Shown here piece by piece: positions 43,578 to 52,565 of a stretch of DNA of 64,000 nt. Source of the stretch: Bradyrhizobium paxllaeri (GTDB lineage: Bacteria > Pseudomonadota > Alphaproteobacteria > Rhizobiales > Xanthobacteraceae); contig NZ_CP042968.1 of assembly GCF_001693515.2 (NCBI RefSeq), forward strand, positions 4,030,001 to 4,094,000, written 5' to 3'. The position numbers were made by a program, and so were the translations under genes. The notes under the pieces were generated by a model. That model ran no database searches and was not told where the DNA came from. It saw only the letters and a list, made by a program, of their open reading frames with translations. How positions within the stretch are numbered: position 1 is the stretch's first letter; each line of letters begins with the position of its first letter.

Positions 43578-44765
43578 ATGCTGGAATCGACACTTAGAGA
43601 CCGCGCAACAGCGCTATTGACGCCCTCGGCACGGAGCGACGTTCCGCCCTTCATGGTGATGGACGTGATGGCGGCTGCAGCCCGCATCGAAGCGGCCGGA
43701 GGTCATGTCATTCACATGGAAGTGGGGCAGCCGGCGGCGTCCGCGCCCAAGGTCGCGATCGCAGCGGCGCATGCCGCGCTCGACGCGGCGCGGATCGACT
43801 ACACCTCGGCGCTCGGCTTGCCGACGCTGCGCGCGCGAGTCGCCCGGCACTATCGCGATACGTATGGCTGCATGGTCGAGTCTGACAGGATCGTGGTCAC
43901 GACCGGCTCGTCGGGCGGCTTCATTCTGGCGTTTCTGTCGATGTTCGAGCCCGGCGACCGTGTGGCGGTCACGGTGCCGGGTTATCCGCCGTATCGGCAT
44001 ATCCTGACCGCGCTCGGCTGCGAGCCGGTGCTGATCGAGACATCGAGCGCGACGCGCCATGCCCTGACCGGCGAGGCGTTGCTGGCCGCGCATCGCAAGT
44101 CGCCGCTGAAGGGCGTGCTGGTCGGCAGCCCCGCCAATCCGACGGGAACGATGATGTCGCGCGAAGCGCTCACCGGGCTGATCGAAGCGGCGGAAGGCGC
44201 CGGGATCCGCTTCATTTCCGACGAGATCTATCACGGCCTCGACTATGCGTTCCCGGCCGTGACGGCGGCTGAACTGTCGCCGCATGCGCTCGTGATCAAT
44301 TCGTTCTCGAAATATTTCTGCATGACCGGCTGGCGGGTCGGCTGGATGGTGGTGCCGGAGCCGTTGGTGCGCCCGATCGAGCGGCTGCAGCAGAACCTGT
44401 CGATCTCGGTGCCGACGCTGTCGCAGATCGCGGCCGAAGCGGCCTTCGAGGGCCGCGACGAGATGGAGGCGATCAAGCACGGCTATGAGGAGAACCGCCG
44501 CATCCTGATCGAGGGACTGCCGAAGGCTGGCCTCACCAAGTTCCTGCCCGCGGATGGCGCGTTCTATCTCTACGCCGATGTCTCGGATTTCACCTCCGAC
44601 AGTTTCGAGTTTGCAAGCCGCATGCTGGAGAAGGCGCATGTGGCGGCAACGCCGGGCGTCGATTTCGATCCGATTCACGGCCGCAGCTTCATCCGCTTCT
44701 CCTACGCGCGCTCGGCCGACGAGATGCGCGAAGCGGTGACACGCATTGCGCGCTGGCTTCGTTAG
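43578..44765 (+). CDS. PLP-dependent class I/II aminotransferase
   Basis: The 395-residue enzyme has the fold-type I features: YTSALGLPTLR, TTGSSGGFILAF (phosphate-binding), SPANPTGT, SDEIYHGLDY with the Asp that contacts the PLP pyridine nitrogen, SFSKYFCMTGWRVGW with the Schiff-base Lys, and the carboxylate-binding Arg in FIRFSYA. Substrate probably an amino acid such as Asp or an aromatic one. It lies about 50 bases from bioY, but a metabolic link to biotin is not shown. Confidence 0.9.
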   Translation: MLESTLRDRATALLTPSARSDVPPFMVMDVMAAAARIEAAGGHVIHMEVGQPAASAPKVAIAAAHAALDAARIDYTSALGLPTLRARVARHYRDTYGCMVESDRIVVTTGSSGGFILAFLSMFEPGDRVAVTVPGYPPYRHILTALGCEPVLIETSSATRHALTGEALLAAHRKSPLKGVLVGSPANPTGTMMSREALTGLIEAAEGAGIRFISDEIYHGLDYAFPAVTAAELSPHALVINSFSKYFCMTGWRVGWMVVPEPLVRPIERLQQNLSISVPTLSQIAAEAAFEGRDEMEAIKHGYEENRRILIEGLPKAGLTKFLPADGAFYLYADVSDFTSDSFEFASRMLEKAHVAATPGVDFDPIHGRSFIRFSYARSADEMREAVTRIARWLR

Positions 44766-44821
44766 CGCGCAGCAATCTGTCATCCACACCATTCTCATCT
44801 GCAATCCATCGGGGAGCCATC

Positions 44822-45439
44822 ATGTCTGCCAGAACCATGCCTGAAACCGTCGTCCCGTCGCATTTTCCCCTCGCCGCGCTGCTGTGGCCGCATCGTGCGG
44901 ACGGCTCGTCAGGCCTGTTGCGCAGCGTGATCCTGATTGCGCTGGGAACGGCGCTGCTGACCTTGTCGGCCAAGGTCAATCTGCCGTTGCCCTATGTGCC
45001 GATGACGCTGCAAACGCTGGTCGTGCTGATGATCGGCGCGGCCTATGGCTGGCGACTCGGCAGCGCAACGCTGATCGCATATCTCGCCGAAGGGGCGATC
45101 GGACTGCCGGTATTCGCAAGTCCCGTCGGCGGCCTCGCGCCGCTCGTCGGTCCGACGGCCGGATATCTCTTCGGTTTCGTGGCGGCGGCTTTTGTCACGG
45201 GATGGCTCGCCGAGCGCGGCTGGGATCGATCGGTGTTCTGGCTGTTCGCGGCGATGGCGCTCGGACACATTCTCATTCTCGCCGCCGGATTTGGCTGGCT
45301 GGCATTCGGCGTGAAGCTCGGCGTGGAAAAGGCGTGGCTGGTCGGCGTTGCCCCGTTCATCGCGGGCTCGCTGATCAAGAACGCGCTCGGTGCTGCGCTG
45401 GTGCCGGCGATCCGCCAGATTTTCGACCGTCGCGGTTGA
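44822..45439 (+). CDS. bioY: Biotin transporter BioY
   Basis: The 205-residue S-component of the biotin ECF transporter has six helices. Marks are KVNLPLPYVPMTLQTLVVLMIGAAYGWR, LAEGAIGLPVFA, GPTAGYLFGFVAAAFVTGWLAERG and the last-loop KxGV-type segment. The bioM and bioN energising genes are not near; solitary BioY proteins are known to work alone or with shared modules. Start ATG at 44822 after GGGGAG. Confidence 0.95.
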   Translation: MSARTMPETVVPSHFPLAALLWPHRADGSSGLLRSVILIALGTALLTLSAKVNLPLPYVPMTLQTLVVLMIGAAYGWRLGSATLIAYLAEGAIGLPVFASPVGGLAPLVGPTAGYLFGFVAAAFVTGWLAERGWDRSVFWLFAAMALGHILILAAGFGWLAFGVKLGVEKAWLVGVAPFIAGSLIKNALGAALVPAIRQIFDRRG

Positions 45440-45784
45440 GCGATCGCGCCTGGATGCACTCGCGCGTAGCCAATGCGATTGGCTACGCGTTGTTGGGTTG
45501 GGTAGTCCAGGAGACGTGTTGCAGGTCAGGTGCTGCAGCTAACGTAGCCGCGAGACTTTGCGTCAAGCTGGAACGAACGTAGCCAAGACAAGCGCTGTCG
45601 TGTTCAGAGCGGCGCGCAATTACCTTTGCTTTTGTTCCATCGAGTCGAACGCTGCTGGAAAAATTTATTCTTGCGGATCACGACACCGACTGCCTGTTGA
45701 CTCCACTGCCTCAAAGGACTTTGGCTGTGTGCGACGGATTGGCGCATGTCGACCAGTCCGCGCCACCAAAGGGGAGTGAGCGTC
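45440..45784. other. Intergenic region between bioY and dctA
   Basis: These 345 bases contain the bioY hairpin terminator (45463-45489), three further copies or partial copies of a GTAGCC string, and the dctA promoter region. A classical sigma-54 site expected before rhizobial dctA was not found. Confidence 0.5.
45463..45489 (+). terminator. Strong hairpin after bioY
   Basis: CGCGTAGCCAAT and ATTGGCTACGCG pair perfectly over 12 bases around GCG and are followed by TTGTTGGGTT. It starts 23 bases after the bioY stop. Confidence 0.7.
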
Positions 45785-47113
45785 ATGGCGGCAACGATTG
45801 CGACCGAAGCGCCTGCGAGTGCGGCAAAGCCCTGGTATCGGGTTCTTTACGTCCAGGTGCTGATCGCCATTGTGCTCGGCGCGCTGGTCGGCTGGCTGTG
45901 GCCTACGCTTGCGACCAACGACTGGATCAAGGCGCTCGGCGACGGCTTCATCAAGCTGATCAAGATGGTGATCGCGCCGATCATCTTCTGCACCGTGGTA
46001 TCCGGCATTGCGCATATACAAGATGCCAAGAAAGTTGGCCGCATCGGTGTCAAGGCGCTGATCTATTTCGAAGTCGTCTCCACCTTCGCGCTGGTGATCG
46101 GTCTCGTCGTCGGTAACCTGGTCAGGCCTGGTCACGGTTTCGGCGGCAGCATGGCGAATGCGCAAGCGGTCGCCGGCTATGCCAAGCAGGCGGAAGCGCA
46201 GAAGTCGGTCGATTTCTTCCTGCATATCATTCCCGACACTGTCGTCGGCGCCTTTGCGCAGGGCGAAATCCTTCAGGTTTTGTTGTTCTCGATCCTGTTC
46301 GGCTTTGCGCTGATGGGGCTCGGCGAGCGCGGCCACACCATCCGCGCCTTCATCGACGACGCTGCCCATGCCGTATTCGGCGTCATCGCCATCGTGATGA
46401 AGGCGGCGCCAGTCGGCGCGTTCGGCGCGATGGCGTTCACGATCGGAAAGTTCGGGACCGGTGCGATCCTGAACCTGCTCGGGCTGATCGCGACGTTCTA
46501 CGTCACCGCCGCGCTGTTCGTTTTCGTGGTGCTCGGCGTGATCGCGCGGACCGTCGGTTTCTCGATCTTCAAGTTCCTGGCCTATATCAAGGACGAACTC
46601 CTGATCGTACTCGGCACGTCATCTTCGGAAAGCGCGCTGCCGTCCTTGATGGAGAAACTCGAGCGGCTCGGCTGCTCCAAGTCGGTGGTGGGCCTCGTGG
46701 TGCCGACCGGCTACTCGTTCAATCTCGACGGCACCAACATCTACATGACGCTGGCAACCCTGTTCATCGCGCAGGCGCTCGGTTTCGATCTCACGTTCGG
46801 CCAGCAACTGACCATCCTCCTGGTGGCGATGCTGACCTCGAAGGGAGCGTCCGGCATCACTGGCGCGGGCTTCATCACGCTGGCGGCGACACTGGCCGTG
46901 GTCGATCCGCGCCTGGTTCCGGGCATGGCCATCCTTCTCGGGATCGACAAGTTCATGAGCGAGTGCCGCGCGCTGACCAACCTGTGCGGCAACGGCGTCG
47001 CCTGCGTGGTGGTGTCGTGGTGGGAGGGCGAGCTGAACAAGGAGAAGCTGCACGCCAATCTGAACAAGCAGGTTGACCCGTCCGATGTGGAGACCGCGCT
47101 CACGACGGGCTGA
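45785..47113 (+). CDS. dctA: C4-dicarboxylate:cation symporter DctA
   Basis: The 442-residue inner-membrane symporter takes up succinate, malate and fumarate. Marks are the first helix [36 protein letters not shown], the first hairpin with [37 protein letters not shown] (cation-binding), and [15 protein letters not shown]. The Ser-rich hairpin and Asn-Leu-Asp-Gly-Thr are typical of DctA/Glt carriers. I chose ATG 45785 after GGGGAG rather than an ATG 39 bases upstream. It ends at a bidirectional terminator. Confidence 0.96.
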   Translation: MAATIATEAPASAAKPWYRVLYVQVLIAIVLGALVGWLWPTLATNDWIKALGDGFIKLIKMVIAPIIFCTVVSGIAHIQDAKKVGRIGVKALIYFEVVSTFALVIGLVVGNLVRPGHGFGGSMANAQAVAGYAKQAEAQKSVDFFLHIIPDTVVGAFAQGEILQVLLFSILFGFALMGLGERGHTIRAFIDDAAHAVFGVIAIVMKAAPVGAFGAMAFTIGKFGTGAILNLLGLIATFYVTAALFVFVVLGVIARTVGFSIFKFLAYIKDELLIVLGTSSSESALPSLMEKLERLGCSKSVVGLVVPTGYSFNLDGTNIYMTLATLFIAQALGFDLTFGQQLTILLVAMLTSKGASGITGAGFITLAATLAVVDPRLVPGMAILLGIDKFMSECRALTNLCGNGVACVVVSWWEGELNKEKLHANLNKQVDPSDVETALTTG

Positions 47114-47132
47114 GGATCGGTTCGTCGCAATA

Positions 47133-47165
47133 AAAAAACCGCCCGGTTTTCGCCGGGCGGTTTTC
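47133..47165. terminator. Bidirectional intrinsic terminator between dctA and rne
   Basis: CCGCCCGG (47139-47146) and CCGGGCGG (47153-47160) pair around TTTTCG, with seven A before and four T after. It can stop transcription from both convergent genes. Confidence 0.9.
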
Positions 47166-47179
47166 TTGGGTTCGATTCC

Positions 47180-50100
47180 TTACTCGCCGCTGCCGAAGCG
47201 CCGCGACCACCAGCCCGCCTTGCGTGGCGCGGCTTCGCTTGATGTCGCCGGCGCCGGTTCGGCCGCAGCGGGCTCGGCAGGCGCGATCGGCTCCGGCGCC
47301 GTCTGGCTGACGGGGGGCGCCGGTTCGGCCGGAACGCTGGTCATGAAGCTGACTTTCTCGCGGACGGTCGAGCGCCGCCGTGCCGCGGCGCGTTCGGCCT
47401 CTGGTCCGGTTTCTTCAGCGGCCGGGGCAGGCGCACTCGCTACCGGCTCCGGCTGGGCATCGGCTGCGGGCTGTATCTCCGCCGGCGGCGATACCGGTTC
47501 GGGCTGATCGTCGGCCTGCACCAATGAAGGCGCGGGCTCGGAAGAGCCGCCGTCGAAATCGGCAACTGCATCGGTCGCTTCCGACGCCTGGGCCGGTCCG
47601 AGTTCGTCTGCGATCGAACCGGCAAGACCGTCTTCCAGCCCACCGCCACGCCGGCGACGGCCGCCACGCCGGCCGCGGCGGCGCGGACGCCGCTCGCCAC
47701 CGGCAGACTGATCGCCGCGGGCCATGCCCGGCTGTTCGTCGCCTTCATCCTCATCGGCTTCGCCATCCTCGGCGATCGCGCCTTCGACCGCCTCGCTCGC
47801 GACGCGCATGGCATCACCGTCCTCGCGCGGGACGCCGCCCTCACGTTGCTCACCGCGGCCGCGCCGGCGCCGGCGCCGCCTGCGGCGTTGGCCGTCTCCG
47901 TCGCCTTCGCCCGTCGCCGCCTCGGCGGCATCGTCGGTCAGCCCCTCGGTTTCCTCGGTCTCAACCTCGGATTCGGTTTCGATGTCGTATCCATCGTCGT
48001 CGTCATAGGCTTCTTCGACCTGCGGCGGGAAGGAGGCGGCCTGTGCCGCCAGCAACGCCTTGGCGGCCTCCAGTGTGTGCACCTGCTCGCCGCGGTCGAT
48101 GACATAGGACTGCTGGCCGCTCACGGTGGCGTCGGCGACCACGGCCAGCGTCACCTTGAAGGCGTTTTCGAGATCGCGCAGATGGCCGCGCTTGTGGTTC
48201 AGCACATAGAGCGCGACGTCGGTGCGGGTGCGCACCACCAGATTGTGGGTCGCGCCCTTCATCAAGATCTCTTCGATGCCGCGCAGCAATTGCAGCGCGA
48301 CCGAGGAGACCGAGCGCACATGACCGCTGCCGCCGCATTGCGGGCAGGGCTCGGTCGAGCTCTCGAGCACGCTGGCGCGGATGCGCTGGCGCGACATTTC
48401 CAAGAGGCCGAAATGCGAGATGCGTCCGACCTGGATGCGCGCGCGATCCTGCCGCAGGCAGTCGGAGAGTTTTCGCTCCACCGCGCGGTTGTTGCGCTTC
48501 TCGTCCATGTCGATGAAGTCGATGACGATCAGGCCGGCGAGATCGCGCAGGCGCAATTGCCGGGCGACTTCCTCGGCCGCCTCCAGATTGGTCTTGAGCG
48601 CGGTATCCTCGATGTGATGTTCGCGGGTCGAGCGGCCGGAGTTGACGTCGATCGAAACCAGCGCCTCGGTCTGGTTGATGACGATGTAGCCGCCGGAACG
48701 GAGCTGCACGGTCGGCGAGAACATCGCATCCAGCTGGCTCTCGACGCCCATCCGCGAGAACAGCGGCTGCCCGTCGCGATACTGCTTCACCGCCCGCACG
48801 TTCGAGGGCATCAGCATCTTCATGAAGTCGCGGGCTTCCCCGTAGCCGGCTTCGCCGGCGACCTGGATCTCGTCGATCTCCTTGTTGTAGAGGTCGCGCA
48901 GCGAACGCTTGATCAGCGAGCCTTCCTCGTAGACGAGGGTGGGGGCCTGCGACCGCAGCGTCATGTCGCGCACGGTTTCCCACATGCGGATCAGGTACTC
49001 GAAGTCGCGCTTGATCTCGGGCTTGGTCCGCGAGGCGCCGGCGGTGCGCAGAATGATCCCCATGCCCTCGGGCACGTCGAGATCCTGCACCACTTCCTTC
49101 AGCCGCGAACGGTCCTGGGCCGAGGTGATCTTGCGGCTGATGCCGCCGCCGCGGGCGGTGTTGGGCATCAGGACGGCGTAACGGCCGGCCAGCGACAGAT
49201 AGGTCGTGAGCGCTGCGCCCTTGTTGCCGCGCTCTTCCTTGACGACCTGAACCAGCATCACCTGGCGGCGCTTGATGACTTCCTGAATCTTGTACTGGCG
49301 GCGCGGACCGAACGGACGCTCCGGGACTTCCTCCAGCACGTCGTCGCCGCCGACGGACTCGACGACTTCCTCTTCGGCGTCCTCGCCGTCATCTTCATCG
49401 TCGTGACCGTCGTCGCCTTCGGGAACGCGAGCGAACTCGTCCGGAGCGGCAGCGGCGTATCCTTCGCCGGCATGCTCGACATGCGGCGGCTCGTCGGCGT
49501 GGGCCGTGCTGTCGGCCGGCTGCTCGTGGTCATGATGTTCATCATGCGCAGGCTCAGGCTCCGCCGTCGCTTCGGCGGCGGCCGCCTCGACCGGCGCTGC
49601 GGCAGGTGCGCCCGATTCGGCTTCCGCGGCCGGCGCTTCGCTTACGGCATCCGTCCGTTCCTGCGGCGCCGGCACATCGTGATCATGGTGATCGTGCGGC
49701 TGATCGTGATCGTGGCCATGCGCTTCGTGTTCATGCGCGTCATGGTCGTGATGGGCGGCATCCTCGTGATGTTCGGCATCATGCGGCTGCGCTTCGCCGG
49801 CATACACGCCGTCGTGCTCGTGCTCGCCGCCCTCATAGGGCTGAGCCGCCTGCGAGGGATCCTGGCCGGCGTTTTCGATGACGTCGCTCTGGACACGGTC
49901 GCCATGGCCGCGCCGGCGCGCATTGCGGTGGCGCGAGCGGCGGCGGTGGCTGGAGCGGTTCTCGCTCTCTTCCTCGGCTTCGCGATGGGCGCGCTCGTCG
50001 GCCTCGATCAGCGCCTGACGGTCGGCGACCGGGATCTGATAGTAGTCCGGATGAATTTCGCTGAAGGCCAGGAAGCCATGGCGGTTGCCGCCATATTCGA

Positions 50101-50275
50101 TGAACGCCGCTTGCAGCGACGGCTCTACGCGTGTGACCTTGGCGAGATAGATATTGCCGCGCAGTTGCTTGCGCTGGGCGGTCTCAAAATCAAATTCTTC
50201 GACGCGGTTGCCGCGAACCACAACAACCCGGGTCTCTTCCGGGTGGGTAGCGTCGATCAACATCTTGTTGGGCAT
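47180..50275 (-). CDS. rne: Ribonuclease E/G family endoribonuclease
   Basis: RNase E starts mRNA decay and rRNA processing. The 1031 residues have an N-terminal RNase H-like strand (MPNKMLIDATHPEETRVVVV), an S1 domain beginning at RGNIYLAKVTRVEPSLQAAFIEYG, and the catalytic Asp residues in SIDVNSGR and VIDFIDMD. The Zn-link is PCPQCGGSG. A long Arg-rich and Glu-rich C-terminal scaffold follows for degradosome contacts. The S1 domain is split by about 230 extra residues (92-322), with a His/Asp-rich run at 151-200. I chose ATG 50275, the family N terminus. A 700-base region separates it from the divergent amidase. Confidence 0.95.
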   Translation of the reverse strand: MPNKMLIDATHPEETRVVVVRGNRVEEFDFETAQRKQLRGNIYLAKVTRVEPSLQAAFIEYGGNRHGFLAFSEIHPDYYQIPVADRQALIEADERAHREAEEESENRSSHRRRSRHRNARRRGHGDRVQSDVIENAGQDPSQAAQPYEGGEHEHDGVYAGEAQPHDAEHHEDAAHHDHDAHEHEAHGHDHDQPHDHHDHDVPAPQERTDAVSEAPAAEAESGAPAAAPVEAAAAEATAEPEPAHDEHHDHEQPADSTAHADEPPHVEHAGEGYAAAAPDEFARVPEGDDGHDDEDDGEDAEEEVVESVGGDDVLEEVPERPFGPRRQYKIQEVIKRRQVMLVQVVKEERGNKGAALTTYLSLAGRYAVLMPNTARGGGISRKITSAQDRSRLKEVVQDLDVPEGMGIILRTAGASRTKPEIKRDFEYLIRMWETVRDMTLRSQAPTLVYEEGSLIKRSLRDLYNKEIDEIQVAGEAGYGEARDFMKMLMPSNVRAVKQYRDGQPLFSRMGVESQLDAMFSPTVQLRSGGYIVINQTEALVSIDVNSGRSTREHHIEDTALKTNLEAAEEVARQLRLRDLAGLIVIDFIDMDEKRNNRAVERKLSDCLRQDRARIQVGRISHFGLLEMSRQRIRASVLESSTEPCPQCGGSGHVRSVSSVALQLLRGIEEILMKGATHNLVVRTRTDVALYVLNHKRGHLRDLENAFKVTLAVVADATVSGQQSYVIDRGEQVHTLEAAKALLAAQAASFPPQVEEAYDDDDGYDIETESEVETEETEGLTDDAAEAATGEGDGDGQRRRRRRRRRGRGEQREGGVPREDGDAMRVASEAVEGAIAEDGEADEDEGDEQPGMARGDQSAGGERRPRRRGRRGGRRRRGGGLEDGLAGSIADELGPAQASEATDAVADFDGGSSEPAPSLVQADDQPEPVSPPAEIQPAADAQPEPVASAPAPAAEETGPEAERAAARRRSTVREKVSFMTSVPAEPAPPVSQTAPEPIAPAEPAAAEPAPATSSEAAPRKAGWWSRRFGSGE

Positions 50276-50987
50276 TTTGGAACTCTTGAAGGGGGCGGGC
50301 GCGGTGCATGGCGCGCGCAAATTGCGCGGCCCGGTGACGCGACGGTCCACCTGATTCGGGGGTGAGGGGAAGGCCAAAACGCACTTCTTGGCGCCGCGCC
50401 GAACGGGGGCCCACCAGTACGATGCGACGTGCGAAGCTTTCGCTTCGCGTCGGCGCGATCGTTCCGTGGATCCTGGTCGGCAACACAGTCTGGCGCATCA
50501 AGCGTCGGCCCGTCTGAACATGTTGGCGGAAAGGGATACCGCCGTATTTATCGCTGAAAGCCCGGTTCGGCGCCTAAACGCCCGCCGGCCATCGCATATC
50601 GGACCGTTTGGGGTCCGGATAATCAGTTTTGCCGTGTCTCAAACCGTCCCTGGAAAAAGACCTGGGACCGGACGCCGCTCGGGCTCGAAACCGCCGCTCC
50701 GTGTCAGCCGCGCGCAGCGCTGGCTGGGGAGGGATCGGGAAAGACGCAGGAGGCCTTCGGTTCCGAAGGTTCCGGCGCTGCACCGGGAGGCTGAACGCGA
50801 CACAACCGGGAGTATTAGCCGTCAGCACCTCGTACATACGTGGATTGGGGACGCCGTGCAAGGGAACCTTCCGCAAGAGTCGCAGCACTGCAACACTTGC
50901 CCCTTTTTGCCGGGCGGATATTAAGGTCCGATTAACCCTGTGGCCCTAATCGGGTAAGGGAAGGCTCCTTCCGGAGGCACCGAATCG
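50276..50987. other. Long divergent promoter and leader region of rne and the amidase
   Basis: These 712 bases show no family-like coding frame. They must hold the rne promoter and 5' leader on the minus strand and the amidase promoter on the plus strand. A long rne leader fits with autoregulation known for RNase E in other bacteria, but no conserved hairpin could be matched here. Confidence 0.5.
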
Positions 50988-52316
50988 TTGGCGAGCCGCG
51001 CAAATCTCCTTGTTTTGCTGGGATGTGGCCCATTGTGCGCCGCAACATTGCTATGCACCCAGATGATCAGCCCCAGCGCAGCCCAAGTGGCCTCTCCTCA
51101 GGCGCCGGCCTCCGTCGCAGCTGCCGCGAGCCCTGCGGCGGGATCGAATTTTCCGGTCGCGTCTGACGCCCGGCTGGCTGGTGATGCCAGGCAAACCCGT
51201 TTCATCCTCGATCTCGACAAGCCGGTTCAGTTTCGTGCCTTCGCGCTGGCCGATCCCTATCGCGTGATTGTCGATCTTCCCCAGATCAGCTTCACGCTCC
51301 CCGCCGGGGTCGGTGCGACGGGCCGGGGGCTGGTCAAGGCGTTCCGCTACGGTCTCGTCATGCCGGGTGGATCGCGGATCGTGTTCGACCTGTCCGGGCC
51401 GGCCAAGATCGCCAAATCCTATGTGCTGGAGGCGGCCAACGGCCAGCCGCCGCGTCTCGTGATTGAATTCGAGGAGATTGATCGCACCGCCTTCGTCCAG
51501 TCGCTGCCGCCCGAAAATCGTCCCGAACTACGGCCTGCGATTGCCGAGGCCAACGCCGCCACCCCGGACGCCCCGGCTGCGGCGAAGCCTGCCGCCCCGA
51601 CGGACAAGAGGCCGGTGGTCGTGATCGATCCCGGCCATGGCGGCGTCGACAACGGCACCCAGGCCGGCGGCGGCGATATCATGGAAAAGAACCTGGTGCT
51701 GACCTTTGGTTTGGCGCTGCGCGACCGAATCGAGAAATCGGGCAAGTATCGCGTGGTCATGACCCGGACCGACGACACCTTCATTCCGCTCGCTGACCGC
51801 GTGAAGGTTGCGCGCAGCGAGGCGGCGGCGCTGTTCGTTTCGATCCATGCCGACGCTTTGCCGCGCGGCGAGGGCGACGCCCAGGGCGCCACCATCTACA
51901 CACTGTCCGACAAGGCCTCTGACTCCGAAGCCGAGCGGCTGGCAGATGTCGAGAACAAGTCGGACGCGATCGGCGGGGTCAGTCTCGCCGACGAGCCGAC
52001 CGAAGTCGCCGATATCCTGATCGACCTGGTGCAGCGGGAGACCAAGACCTTTTCAAACCGGTTCGCGCGGGTCCTGATGGGCGAAATGAAGAACACGGTG
52101 CGGATGCACAAGCACCCGCTGAAATCAGCCGGCTTCCGGGTCTTGAAGGCACCCGATGTGCCCTCGGTCCTGGTCGAACTCGGCTACGTCTCCAACAAGG
52201 GCGATCTTGAGCATCTGGTGTCGGAAAATTGGCGGAACCGGACCGTCGGCTCGATGGCGCAGGCAATCGATACGTTTCTGGCCAAACGGCTGGCAACTGC
52301 CGGGCCGGGCAAATAA
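50988..52316 (+). CDS. amiC: N-acetylmuramoyl-L-alanine amidase, AmiC type
   Basis: The 442-residue periplasmic enzyme cleaves septal peptidoglycan stems during cell separation. It has a signal peptide, an AMIN domain (about 60-170, RFILDLDKPVQFRAFALADPYRVIVDLP) for septum targeting, an Ala/Pro linker, and an Amidase_3 domain with the zinc ligands in DPGHGG, GGDIMEKN and SIHADAL. The catalytic Glu is in LVELGYVSN. The start is a TTG at 50988 with GGAGG ten bases ahead; no ATG fits the signal peptide. It lies just upstream of mrcA, as in other alphaproteobacteria. Confidence 0.93.
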   Translation: MASRANLLVLLGCGPLCAATLLCTQMISPSAAQVASPQAPASVAAAASPAAGSNFPVASDARLAGDARQTRFILDLDKPVQFRAFALADPYRVIVDLPQISFTLPAGVGATGRGLVKAFRYGLVMPGGSRIVFDLSGPAKIAKSYVLEAANGQPPRLVIEFEEIDRTAFVQSLPPENRPELRPAIAEANAATPDAPAAAKPAAPTDKRPVVVIDPGHGGVDNGTQAGGGDIMEKNLVLTFGLALRDRIEKSGKYRVVMTRTDDTFIPLADRVKVARSEAAALFVSIHADALPRGEGDAQGATIYTLSDKASDSEAERLADVENKSDAIGGVSLADEPTEVADILIDLVQRETKTFSNRFARVLMGEMKNTVRMHKHPLKSAGFRVLKAPDVPSVLVELGYVSNKGDLEHLVSENWRNRTVGSMAQAIDTFLAKRLATAGPGK

Positions 52317-52565
52317 AAAGCCCGATACACATCGCGTAAAAGTGGGCTGAAAGGCGTGCTGCTCGGTGGCCCAAGCCCTAGTTTGGCCACAGCGGCAACG
52401 GTATAGATCGGGTAGAAAATCGCGTACTGGTCTTCGGAATCGGTCAATATTGTCCGCCGGACCTTTATTATTGTTCGACCGCGTAGCGGTGGCCCGTTCG
52501 GGGGATTGCCGCGTTTGGATAGCCGCCGCAGATGACGGCGCAAGGGTTGAAACGGAACGTCGATA

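Noticed and set aside
44766..44821. BioR box before bioY
   Set aside because: No TTATAGATAA-like palindrome in the 56 bases between the aminotransferase and bioY.
45440..45784. Sigma-54 promoter before dctA
   Set aside because: TTGGC at about 45479 is followed by TTGT, not TTGC, at the wrong spacing, and the string is part of the bioY hairpin.
47846..50365. 839-residue open frame antisense to rne
   Set aside because: Shadow of rne; composition reflects the complement of its low-complexity parts.
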